A DNA stretch of 64,000 bases, taken from Pelagilacustribacter sp045567335 (GTDB lineage: Bacteria; Pseudomonadota; Alphaproteobacteria; Pelagibacterales; Pelagibacteraceae). The notes below the pieces were generated by a model. It was not told the origin of the DNA and made no database searches. It saw nothing but the letters and a program-made list of their open reading frames with translations. The DNA is taken from the NCBI GenBank assembly GCA_045567335.1, contig JBJLCZ010000012.1, positions 34,059 to 98,058 on the forward strand, written 5' to 3'. Positions 1 through 7,558 of the stretch are shown here, piece after piece. Position 1 is the stretch's first letter, and each line of letters opens with the position of its first letter. Both the position numbers and the translations under genes were made by a program.

Positions 1-1822
1 AAGATATTTAATTGCTACAGATGCAATTGGAATGGGTTTAAATATGGATATAGACCAAATATACTTTTCTAATTTAAAAAAGTTTGATGGAAAAAAAACT
101 AGAAGACTAAATTTAGTAGAAATTTCACAAATAGCTGGAAGAGCCGGAAGATTCAAAAATGATGGTAGTTTTGGAACAACTGGAGATTGTGAAACTTTAA
201 ATTCAGACGAAATTGAAAAAATTGAATCGCATAATTTACCTGAAACTAAGATCGTATATTGGAGAAATTCAAATTTAAATTTTGAAAATCCTGAAAAATT
301 AATAGCCTCTCTCGAATTGAAACCAGAAAATAAGAATTTATTAAAAGTAAAAGATTCTTTAGATGAAAGTACCTTAAGATATCTTTTAAAAAAAGGCGCA
401 GACAATATATTATACTCTAAAAATTTAGAACTCCTTTGGGAATGCTGTCAATTGCCTGACTTTGAAAAAAAGGCATACGGACAACATTTAAATGTTGTAA
501 ATACAGTATTTAAATTTTTATCCACTAGAAAAAAAAGAATACCTAATGACTATATGAAAGAACAACTAAAAGGCCTGGACAAAAATCATGGAAATATAGA
601 TGTATTAGCTAATAGAATTTCTAATGTTAGGACATGGGCATACGTAGCAAATAAAAAAAATTGGGTAGAAAATTCTGATTATTGGATTCAACTTACAAAG
701 AATATCGAAGACAGCTTATCTGACAAACTGCATGAAGAATTAACTAGAAGTTTTATAGATAAAAAAATAAGTATTTTATCTCGTGGATTGAAACAAGACG
801 TCATTCTTAAAACAGAAATAACAACAACAAATAAAGTTTTAATAGATGGTCAATTTATTGGCGAGCTTAAGGGTCTTAAATTTCTGATAGAATTTACATC
901 AAATAATTTAGACTCTGATTTAAAATCCATAAAAAAAGCTGCTAGAAAGGGAATTGAAAAAGAATTAAACAAAAGAGTCGAAAAAATTATAGAAGATAAA
1001 AAAATTAATTTAGAGGAAGATTCTAAGATTTATTGGAATAAAAATCCAATAGCTAGAATTAAAAAAGGAATAAATTATTTGAGCCCTAGTATTGAAATAA
1101 TAGCGGACGATTCCCTCTCAAAACAATCAAAAGAAGACTTAAATAATTTTTTGAAGGAATGGTTAAATAATCACATTAATAATGAACTTGGTGATCTAAT
1201 TAATTTAACAAAATCACAAATTAGTAATAAATATTTAAGGGCCCTAGTCTTTCAAATATTTGAAAATAACGGAGTTATGAAGAGAGCGGAGGTAGATCAT
1301 ATTATTAAATTAATCAAAAAAGAAGATAGAAAAGAAATTTGGAAAATGGGAATTAAAATTGGTCGTTATCATATATATTTGCCCAGGATGCTGAAACCTA
1401 AAGCTGTTAAGCTTAGAATAAGTTTGTGGAAATTATTTTACGAAAATAATGCTAAAAATCAAATACCTACATTTGGTCTTAATTTTATAGTAAGTGAAAA
1501 CTACAATAAAAAGTTTTTATTATTATGTGGGTTTGAAAATTTTAAAAACTACTTTATAAGAGTTGATATTTTAGAAAAATTATTTTTAAATATTCTTGAA
1601 AAGACATCAAATAACAGATTTAAGATTACTGCAGAAATGATGAATTTACTTGGATGTTCTAAGGAAAATTTTTATAACTTGATGACTTTAATGAATTATA
1701 AAAAAGATAAAGAGAAAGATACATATATATTTTATGGCAATCAGAAAAAAATAAGAAAATTTGAAAAAATAAAAAAAATTTCAAGCCCTTTTGACAAACT
1801 TGTGTCTTTAAATATTAAATAA
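1..1822 (+). CDS. SUV3-like ATP-dependent RNA/DNA helicase, C-terminal part (5' end outside window)
   Basis: The open frame runs in from the left edge (frame starting at base 2), so the N-terminal RecA-like domain with Walker A and DEx(D/H) motifs lies outside. What is visible is helicase motif V (ATDAIGMGLNMD) and motif VI (QIAGRAGRF), followed by a long helical C-terminal region. This order is typical of the SUV3/YpfA-type superfamily 2 helicases that alphaproteobacteria share with mitochondria; the mitochondrial relatives act in RNA degradation. The bacterial role is not settled. The stop is 2 bases before the next ATG, so the gene probably leads a helicase-TerB-fdxA-carD operon. The first Met at base 32 is internal, not a start. 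Confidence 0.85.
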   Translation, partial: RYLIATDAIGMGLNMDIDQIYFSNLKKFDGKKTRRLNLVEISQIAGRAGRFKNDGSFGTTGDCETLNSDEIEKIESHNLPETKIVYWRNSNLNFENPEKLIASLELKPENKNLLKVKDSLDESTLRYLLKKGADNILYSKNLELLWECCQLPDFEKKAYGQHLNVVNTVFKFLSTRKKRIPNDYMKEQLKGLDKNHGNIDVLANRISNVRTWAYVANKKNWVENSDYWIQLTKNIEDSLSDKLHEELTRSFIDKKISILSRGLKQDVILKTEITTTNKVLIDGQFIGELKGLKFLIEFTSNNLDSDLKSIKKAARKGIEKELNKRVEKIIEDKKINLEEDSKIYWNKNPIARIKKGINYLSPSIEIIADDSLSKQSKEDLNNFLKEWLNNHINNELGDLINLTKSQISNKYLRALVFQIFENNGVMKRAEVDHIIKLIKKEDRKEIWKMGIKIGRYHIYLPRMLKPKAVKLRISLWKLFYENNAKNQIPTFGLNFIVSENYNKKFLLLCGFENFKNYFIRVDILEKLFLNILEKTSNNRFKITAEMMNLLGCSKENFYNLMTLMNYKKDKEKDTYIFYGNQKKIRKFEKIKKISSPFDKLVSLNIK

Positions 1823-1824
1823 TA

Positions 1825-2229
1825 ATGAACAAAAACTTATTAAAAAAAAAAGATTTGACTGGAATAGCTGCATTATTGATTAATATAGCCAAGATAGATG
1901 AACATTATACAGAGGTGGAAAAGAAAATAATTAACAATTTTATTAAAAAATTTACAAATAAAAGTGAAGAAGTAAATGAAATTTTTACAGATGCTGAAAA
2001 AATAGAAAAAAATTCGATTCAATTATTAGATTTTACAAATATTATAAAAAAAAATTCTATAGAATTTAAATCTTTGGTAATAAAAGAACTTTGGCAAATA
2101 ATCCTTTCGGATAGTAATGCGGATGATTTCGAAGTGAGTATGATGAGAAAAATTTGTGGTTTAATTTATTTTCCAGATAAATTAAATGGAGAAATTAAAT
2201 TACAGGTGTTAAAAGAATTAAAATTATAA
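1825..2229 (+). CDS. TerB-like domain protein
   Basis: A 134-residue acidic/basic helical protein. The N-terminal half (LTGIAALLINIAKIDEHYTE, then a run of helices) matches the general look of the tellurite-resistance TerB fold: a hydrophobic helix, a DE-rich turn after it, and a second repeat with SDSNADDFEVSMMRKI near residues 93-108. TerB-like proteins are helical, may bind metal, and their molecular function is mostly unknown. It begins 3 bases after the helicase stop and its stop codon overlaps the fdxA start by one base, so translation is probably coupled. In many alphaproteobacteria I expect an S4-domain RNA-binding protein at this position; none is seen here. Family call is by pattern only. 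Confidence 0.6.
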   Translation: MNKNLLKKKDLTGIAALLINIAKIDEHYTEVEKKIINNFIKKFTNKSEEVNEIFTDAEKIEKNSIQLLDFTNIIKKNSIEFKSLVIKELWQIILSDSNADDFEVSMMRKICGLIYFPDKLNGEIKLQVLKELKL

Positions 2230-2570
2230 TGACATATATTGTAAAAGATGAATGTATAAAATGTAAGCTAACAGATTGTGTTGAGGTTTGTCCTGTTGAC
2301 TGTTTTTATGAAGGAGAAAATTTCTTAGCAATTAATCCAGATGAATGTATTGATTGTGGAGTTTGTGAACCTGAATGTCCAATAGATGCCATAAAAGCAG
2401 ATACTGATGAAAGCGTAAAAGATATGGATAAATGGTTGTTGATTAATAAAAAGTTTTCTGCAATATGGCCTAATATTAATAAAAAAAAAGATCCAATGGC
2501 GGAGCATGAAAAATATAGATCAATAAAAAATAAGTATGAAAAGCATTTTTCAGAAAAACCAAATAAATAA
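2229..2570 (+). CDS. fdxA: Ferredoxin FdxA, 7Fe-8S type
   Basis: A 113-residue ferredoxin. The first cluster site reads CIKCKLTDCVEVCP and the second CIDCGVCEPECP, the split pattern of dicluster [3Fe-4S][4Fe-4S] ferredoxins, followed by the usual acidic C-terminal extension (residues 60-113) seen in FdxA of Azotobacter type. It is a soluble one-electron carrier; the partner enzyme cannot be told from context. It overlaps the TerB-like gene by one base and is followed 4 bases later by the CarD gene, a fdxA-carD adjacency common in alphaproteobacteria. Confidence 0.92.
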   Translation: MTYIVKDECIKCKLTDCVEVCPVDCFYEGENFLAINPDECIDCGVCEPECPIDAIKADTDESVKDMDKWLLINKKFSAIWPNINKKKDPMAEHEKYRSIKNKYEKHFSEKPNK

Positions 2571-2573
2571 TAT

Positions 2574-3269
2574 ATGATAAAAAAAAAGAAAACCGTAAAA
2601 AAAAAATCATTAAAAAAAACTAAAAAAGTACTTAAAAAAAAATCTAAAATTAAAGTAGAAAAAACTAAAAATAAATTAAAATTAGATAAACTTAAAAAAC
2701 CATCACCTTACTCTCAAGATGAAAAAGTTGAGATTAAAAAAATAAAAAAACAACCTACTGAAAAAAAAGAATATAATATAAAAGACTTTGTTGTATATCC
2801 AAAACATGGTGTTGGAAAAATTATTGCCGTAGAGAAAGCCAAGATAGGTCAAATTGATATGCAATTTTATAAAATATTTATTGAAAAAGAAAAATTGACT
2901 TTGTCAGTGCCAATTAATCAACAATTCAATTTACGACCTATTGCAACTATAAATCAAATCAATAAATGTGTTTCAATATTAAAAACTAAACCAAAAATTA
3001 AAAGAACAATGTGGAGTAGAAGAGCTCAAGAGTATGACCAAAAAATTAATTCTGGGAAAATTTATGAATTGGCAGAAGTAGTAAAAGATTTAAACAAAAA
3101 TACAGATATAATTGCAGATCAATCATATAGCGAAAGACAGCTTTTTGAAAAAGCTTATGAAAGATTGAAATCTGAATTTGAGGCAGTTTTGAAAGTCAGT
3201 CCTGAAGAAGTTCAAAAAAAGATGGATAAAGCTCTTGGGAGAAATACAAGCTTACAGCCTACAGAATAA
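2574..3269 (+). CDS. carD: CarD family transcriptional regulator with long Lys-rich N-terminal extension
   Basis: Residues about 67-231 form a CarD/CdnL-type protein: an RNA polymerase beta-interacting Tudor-like domain starting YNIKDFVVYPKHGVGKIIAVE, then a helical DNA-binding half ending near residue 220. In the family this protein binds RNA polymerase and stabilises open promoter complexes, often at rRNA and growth-related promoters. Residues 1-66 are an added low-complexity segment of mostly Lys with a few Pro and Ser. There is no internal Met that would remove it, so the extension is probably translated. Ends just before a strong hairpin at 3272-3306. Confidence 0.85.
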   Translation: MIKKKKTVKKKSLKKTKKVLKKKSKIKVEKTKNKLKLDKLKKPSPYSQDEKVEIKKIKKQPTEKKEYNIKDFVVYPKHGVGKIIAVEKAKIGQIDMQFYKIFIEKEKLTLSVPINQQFNLRPIATINQINKCVSILKTKPKIKRTMWSRRAQEYDQKINSGKIYELAEVVKDLNKNTDIIADQSYSERQLFEKAYERLKSEFEAVLKVSPEEVQKKMDKALGRNTSLQPTE

Positions 3270-3271
3270 AA

Positions 3272-3306
3272 AAACGCCCTTTTTACTTTTATTAAAAAGG
3301 GCGTTT
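3272..3306. terminator. Bidirectional Rho-independent terminator between carD and a convergent small ORF
   Basis: A perfect 14-bp stem: bases 3272-3285 pair with 3293-3306 around a 7-base loop, with the core CGCCC/GGGCG. On the minus strand the stem is followed by seven T (complement of 3268-3274), an ideal U tract for the small peptide transcript coming from the right. On the plus strand the tract after the stem is short (TTT), so termination of carD there is likely but weaker. Confidence 0.9.
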
Positions 3307-3320
3307 AGATAAAAAGGAAA

Positions 3321-3392
3321 CTATCTTTTTCTTCTTCTTTTTTTAGCTTTCTTTTTAGTTTTCTTTTTAGCTTTTTTTCTACGTTTAGCCAT
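3321..3392 (-). CDS. Tiny Lys/Arg-rich basic peptide (23 aa)
   Basis: A 23-codon frame on the minus strand starting MAKRRKKAKKKT and ending with TAG at 3321-3323. Composition is 12 Lys, 6 Arg, 3 Ala, 1 Thr and the initiator Met. A good ribosome binding site (GGGAG, complement of 3398-3402) stands 5 bases before the ATG; the in-frame ATG at 3404 would place that site inside the gene, so 3392 is preferred. A -35 like TTGACA lies upstream (3465-3470) and a strong terminator just downstream (3272-3306), making a compact unit. Such peptides could bind nucleic acid or the ribosome, like a histone-tail or a small ribosomal protein, but function is unknown. No family recognised. Confidence 0.7.
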   Translation of the reverse strand: MAKRRKKAKKKTKKKAKKRRRKR

Positions 3393-3404
3393 CTTATCTC
3401 CCAT

Positions 3405-3599
3405 TGTTCAAACAAATCTTTATGATTCGTTTATTAAGTTAATCTTTAAGTTTTTTTTGTTTTATGTCAAATATAAATTAACTTTAAAAAAAATTATAAA
3501 ATTAAAAATTTTTAATTATTTTAATAAAATAAATTAAATTTTAAAAAAGTTAGTAATTTCAATGTTTTTTAAGCTAATTAATAATTAATTTTAAAAATA
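3405..3599. other. AT-rich intergenic spacer
   Basis: One of the few real gaps in this window. Apart from the candidate promoter at 3443-3470 it is nearly pure A/T with T and A runs. I see no further ORF, hairpin or RNA gene; it lies between the start of the basic peptide gene and the 3' end of the acyl-CoA ligase gene. Confidence 0.6.
3443..3470 (-). promoter_or_regulatory. Candidate promoter for the 23-aa basic peptide
   Basis: On the minus strand a consensus -35 TTGACA (complement of 3465-3470) is followed after 16 bases by TAAAGA (complement of 3443-3448). The -10 is weak, but the location, about 50 bases before the start codon, is right. No other gene on that strand could use it. Confidence 0.4.
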
Positions 3600-5279
3600 T
3601 TAATAAAGATTTTCTAATTCCTGTTTATAATTTTTAACAATTTCTTTTCTTTTTAACTTTAATGTTGGTGTTAACATTCTATTTTCAATTGAAAATTCAT
3701 TATGAATTAAAACAAATTTTTTAATTTTTTCTATCAAAGATAGTTTTTTATTTAAATTTTCTACAATAATTTTAATTTTTTCTTTATTAACTGTTTCATC
3801 AGTTACAATTAATGCAACTAAATAATTTTTTTTATCTCCATAAACAAAGGTTTGCTTAATACTTTCGTTTAAACATAAAAGGTTTTCAATTTTTGTTGGA
3901 GATATATTGTCTCCGCCTAAGTTTACAATTATATCTTTTTTTCTATCAGTAATTTTTAAAAAGCCATTAGAATCAAACTCTCCTATATCACCGGTATACA
4001 ACCAGCCATCTTTAATAACTTCTTTGGTTTCCTTTTCCATGTTCCAATATCCCAACATTACATTTTCTCCTTTAACTAATATCTCGCCATCAGTTCCAAT
4101 TTTAACTTGATTTGTACTAAATGATGGTCCCACTGTTTCTACTTTTACATTATTTGGTAAATTACAACTTACGACTGGAGAAGCTTCTGTTAAACCATAT
4201 CCTTGCAAAGTTGTTAATCCTATAGAATTTAAAAATTCGCCTATTTTTTGATCTAATGCTCCTCCACCTGATATAAAAGCCTGAATATTTCCACCAAATT
4301 GTTTTTGTATTTTTTTTCTTATTAAAATACCACATAAAAAATCTAATATTTTCTCAAAGAAATTTAATCTAATTTTATTCAATTTTTTTTTACCTAATTG
4401 CAGTGTTAAAAAAATTAAAAATTTCTTAAATTTATTTAGTTTACTAAAATTAATATTTATTTTGGTATATAAATTTTGATAGAATCTTGGAACAGCTGTC
4501 ATAATTGTTGGTTTTGCGTACATCATATTTGAGATAAGTTTTTCTAAACCTTCAGCATAAAATATTTGAGCTCCAATTAATATTTGAATGTATTGGACAG
4601 TATGTTCATAGGAATGAGATAATGGTAACCAAGTTAAAAAAACAGGATTACTTTTTTTTATTAATGGATTTAATATCTCTAAACTTCCCTCGCAGTTAGA
4701 CAGTATACCACCGTGACTTAAAATTACCCCTTTGGGATTTCCTGATGTTCCAGAAGTATATATAATACAAGCTGGCATTTTTCTTTTTAAATTATTATTA
4801 ATTAATTCATATTTAATATTTGTTTTAAAAATATAATCTAGAGACAAGCTTTCATATTCTAATTTTTCAAATGAAATTATTTTTTTTACTTTATTGTTTA
4901 TGAATTTTTTAATTTTTTTAAATTGATCATTATTTGAAACAATAATTAATGAAGGTTTACAATCGTTTATTATATATTCATAGTCTCTAAATGAGTAAGT
5001 TGTAAAAATTGGAACAGAAATACCTCCAGCATTCATAATTGAAATATCTGAAATTAACCATTCTGGTCTGTTTTCTGAAATTAACAGACACCTATCTCCC
5101 TCGTCAATAATGTTTTTAATACAATGAGAAAGTTTAAATATTTTTTTTTCTACTTCACCCCATGAATGGCTATAAGTGTAGTTTGGTTTCAACCACTTGA
5201 GAAACATCGTGTCAGGTTTTACTTTTCGAGATTTAGCAAAGTATAATTCTACTAGACTATTTATTTTAGAAATATCCAT
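3600..5279 (-). CDS. Long-chain acyl-CoA synthetase (AMP-forming)
   Basis: A 559-residue member of the ANL adenylating superfamily. The AMP-binding P-loop IIYTSGTSGNPKGVILSHGG is at residues 172-190, followed by GYGLTEASPVV, then GWLYTGDIGEFD and DRKKDIIVNLGGDNISP, whose Arg/Lys hinge joins the mobile C-terminal domain. The layout, with the LTGDIG aspartate and the GG-N-S/P segment, is that of the long-chain FACS/FAA1-like branch. It would activate a fatty acid with ATP and CoA at the membrane. It is monocistronic, divergent from the SDR gene over about 70 bases. Exact chain length preference cannot be read from sequence. Confidence 0.9.
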   Translation of the reverse strand: MDISKINSLVELYFAKSRKVKPDTMFLKWLKPNYTYSHSWGEVEKKIFKLSHCIKNIIDEGDRCLLISENRPEWLISDISIMNAGGISVPIFTTYSFRDYEYIINDCKPSLIIVSNNDQFKKIKKFINNKVKKIISFEKLEYESLSLDYIFKTNIKYELINNNLKRKMPACIIYTSGTSGNPKGVILSHGGILSNCEGSLEILNPLIKKSNPVFLTWLPLSHSYEHTVQYIQILIGAQIFYAEGLEKLISNMMYAKPTIMTAVPRFYQNLYTKININFSKLNKFKKFLIFLTLQLGKKKLNKIRLNFFEKILDFLCGILIRKKIQKQFGGNIQAFISGGGALDQKIGEFLNSIGLTTLQGYGLTEASPVVSCNLPNNVKVETVGPSFSTNQVKIGTDGEILVKGENVMLGYWNMEKETKEVIKDGWLYTGDIGEFDSNGFLKITDRKKDIIVNLGGDNISPTKIENLLCLNESIKQTFVYGDKKNYLVALIVTDETVNKEKIKIIVENLNKKLSLIEKIKKFVLIHNEFSIENRMLTPTLKLKRKEIVKNYKQELENLY

Positions 5280-5348
5280 AATTGATAATATTTATGTTAT
5301 AATAATATATTAAATTAATTAACTAAAAAAAAATATTTGGAACTTTAG

Positions 5349-6098
5349 ATGAATTTTTTAATTACTGGGGCAACCTCTGGTTTAGGTAAAGCATTATTTC
5401 AAAGATTGTCGGAAAAAAAAGACAATAACTTCTATCTTATTTCTAGAAACAAAGAGAAATTAGAAAATATTAAAAAAGACTATAAAAACGTAAAAACCTA
5501 CTGTTTAAATTTAAAAGACATTAATGAAACAAAAATTTTAGCTAAAAAAATTAGTGTTGAATCACAAAATAAAATAGATGTTTTAATTTGTAATGCAGCT
5601 GAAGGTGGTTTTGGCAATATGGAAGATGTTCCTTTTAAAAAATATATAGAGGATATTAATATAAATTTTTTTTCACATTTAATACTGATCAAAGAAATTT
5701 ATTTATTAATGAAATTAAATAACTTTGGACACATAATTAATATATCTTCAGGGGCAGCTATTGTGGGTATTAAAGGTTCTTCTAGTTATTCCACAAGTAA
5801 ATCAGCGATGCAAATATTAATGGAGTCGATGTATTATGAAAATCTAGATAAAAATATTCATCCTAAAAACTTTTTTCCTGGTTTAATAAATTCAGACTTT
5901 GACCAAAAGAACAAAACTTATGGACATTTTGAAAAACCGCCGATTATAAAAAAAAAGGATATTAATATAGTGGCTAAAATTATAGTAAAAAAACTTTTTA
6001 AGAAAAATTTAAATATTTTTTGTCAGCCAAGTCCATTTGTAGCGTTTATTATTAAAGCCTTTCCATTTTTAGAAAAGTTAAGACGCCTTATTTTTTGA
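5349..6098 (+). CDS. Short-chain dehydrogenase/reductase, possibly DprE2-like
   Basis: A 249-residue classical SDR. The NAD(P)-binding TGATSGLG is at residues 6-13, NAA at 82-84, catalytic Ser near 133, and the YSTSK motif with Tyr147 and Lys151. The C-terminus is basic and hydrophobic (FVAFIIKAFPFLEKLRRLIF), suggesting membrane association. Its 3' end overlaps by 11 bases the convergent gene for a DprE1-like FAD oxidase. In the DprE1/DprE2 system the SDR reduces the keto intermediate in the 2-epimerisation of polyprenyl-phospho-ribose to -arabinose; assignment to that role rests on the neighbour and is tentative. Confidence 0.75.
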   Translation: MNFLITGATSGLGKALFQRLSEKKDNNFYLISRNKEKLENIKKDYKNVKTYCLNLKDINETKILAKKISVESQNKIDVLICNAAEGGFGNMEDVPFKKYIEDININFFSHLILIKEIYLLMKLNNFGHIINISSGAAIVGIKGSSSYSTSKSAMQILMESMYYENLDKNIHPKNFFPGLINSDFDQKNKTYGHFEKPPIIKKKDINIVAKIIVKKLFKKNLNIFCQPSPFVAFIIKAFPFLEKLRRLIF

Positions 6099-7443
6099 TT
6101 CTTCTAAAAAAATCTGAATAAAATAAATCTGAAGAATCTACATCTTTTTTTACTTTTATGAATTTTTTTGAAAAATAGTAGTTTTTAAAAAAAGTTTTTT
6201 TATCCAAGAAAAAATCTTTTGCTATATAAGTTTTATAATTTTTTTGAATTACATACTCGTGTAATAGTTTAAATTTTTTAAAAATTTCTTTTTTATTTTT
6301 AAAATTAAAAGGGTGAGTTATATTTATACTCACACCATTATCAGAAAAAGATAGATAATTACTATTTTTTGCATGAACTTTAATTCCTGTTATGCAAGGA
6401 TCAATTTTTAATTCATGACATTTTTCAATTAATTTTTTCAATCCATTGCTTAAATTATTTTTTTTTATAATCAGTTGAATTTCCAAAAAAGAAGCAGGAG
6501 AAATAATAGACTTAAAATTGATACCATTTTCTTCTAAAGGATAACAAATTTTTTTATAATCACATACAAAACTTTTTTTTTTAAATAAAAAACTTTTATA
6601 GAAAAAATAATTCAATTGTTTAATTAATTTATTTTTTATACAAAAAGCAAAAATTAAACTTTTTACTAAATTTTTTATCGAAGTAAGAAACTTATTAGAT
6701 GAAATTTTAATTTTAGAATTTTCTAAACCTCTTGACTTAAATATAACACCTCTTCCAATTTTATCATTTTTAGAACACATATCAAGCCAACCATAAACGT
6801 ATTCATAATTTTTTGTTTTATAAATTTCTTTAACTATTTCTTTGTGATTTTTGCATACAAAATTATAAGTGATATAATTTTTTTTTATTTTCTTTAATTT
6901 TAGTTTAACTTTGGTGATAATGCCAATTAATCCAAGACCACCAACTACTGCTTTAAATATTTTGCTATTTTTATTTTTTGAACAAATAATTTTTTTTTTA
7001 TTAGCTAAAATTATTTCAAGCTCAATTATGCTAGCTCCAAAATTGCCTGATTTAAAAGAATCCTTTCCATGTACATCATTTCCAACGCACCCACCAATTG
7101 TAACTTCAGCGTTTCCTGGAATACTTTGAATTGTCCAGCCAAATTTATTTACAGATCTCAATATGTCATTAATTTTATAATAAGAACTTACAGTAATTAT
7201 TCCACTCAATTTATTAAATTTAAATATTTTTTTATATTTGGATAAATTTACAATAATATTATTGGTATTAAAAATTGTATCATACCAACTTAATGATGAG
7301 CCTAAACTAAGTATTTTTAGTTTCCTCTTTTTAGCGTAGTTTATAACTCGAATTAAATCTTTATTATTTTTAGGATAATAAATTTTAGATATACTTGATT
7401 TAAAGTTTGAGTAATTGGTAGCGGTATATTTAATTAATTTCAT
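6088..7443 (-). CDS. FAD-linked oxidoreductase, DprE1-like
   Basis: A 451-residue FAD_binding_4 (VAO/GlcD type) oxidase. Residues 20-140 have the FAD domain, with SLGSSLSW and then IGGCVGNDVHGKDSFKSGNF, closely like the VHGKNHH..GSFG segment of decaprenylphosphoryl-ribose oxidase DprE1; AVVGGLGLIGIITKVKL follows. The C-terminal half is the substrate domain. An open frame continues 32 codons upstream to 7539, but those codons are the sense strand of a tRNA-Leu, so the ATG at 7441-7443 is the start. It lies 15 bases after the tRNA 3' end. Related aldonolactone oxidases are the main alternative. Confidence 0.78.
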   Translation of the reverse strand: MKLIKYTATNYSNFKSSISKIYYPKNNKDLIRVINYAKKRKLKILSLGSSLSWYDTIFNTNNIIVNLSKYKKIFKFNKLSGIITVSSYYKINDILRSVNKFGWTIQSIPGNAEVTIGGCVGNDVHGKDSFKSGNFGASIIELEIILANKKKIICSKNKNSKIFKAVVGGLGLIGIITKVKLKLKKIKKNYITYNFVCKNHKEIVKEIYKTKNYEYVYGWLDMCSKNDKIGRGVIFKSRGLENSKIKISSNKFLTSIKNLVKSLIFAFCIKNKLIKQLNYFFYKSFLFKKKSFVCDYKKICYPLEENGINFKSIISPASFLEIQLIIKKNNLSNGLKKLIEKCHELKIDPCITGIKVHAKNSNYLSFSDNGVSINITHPFNFKNKKEIFKKFKLLHEYVIQKNYKTYIAKDFFLDKKTFFKNYYFSKKFIKVKKDVDSSDLFYSDFFRRIKK

Positions 7444-7458
7444 AAGTTTACTATTAAC

Positions 7459-7545
7459 TGGTGGGCGAAGAGAGACTCGAACTCTCAAGGTATTGCTACC
7501 ACCGGATTTTGAGTCCGGCGCGTCTACCAGTTCCACCATTCGCCC
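7459..7545 (-). tRNA. tRNA-Leu (anticodon CAA)
   Basis: On the minus strand the acceptor arm GGGCGAA (7539-7545) pairs with TTCGCCC (7463-7469), followed by discriminator A and an encoded CCA at 7459-7461. The anticodon stem CCGGA/TCCGG encloses the loop CTCAAAA, giving anticodon CAA, which reads UUG. A long variable arm and the GTTCGAGTC T arm are present, as for a class II leucine tRNA. It lies 13 bases after the BASS transporter stop and 15 bases before the DprE1-like start, so it is likely processed from a longer transcript or has a promoter inside the transporter gene. Confidence 0.96.
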
Positions 7546-7558
7546 TTTTTTAAATAAT

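Noticed and set aside
5280..5348. Sigma-70 promoter with TATAAT at 5298-5303
   Set aside because: The box is perfect but no -35 at a fitting distance; in this AT-rich DNA such boxes appear by chance.
7444..7539. 32-codon N-terminal extension of the DprE1-like gene
   Set aside because: It is the sense strand of tRNA-Leu(CAA) read as protein (MVELVDAPDSKSGG...), a common annotation error.
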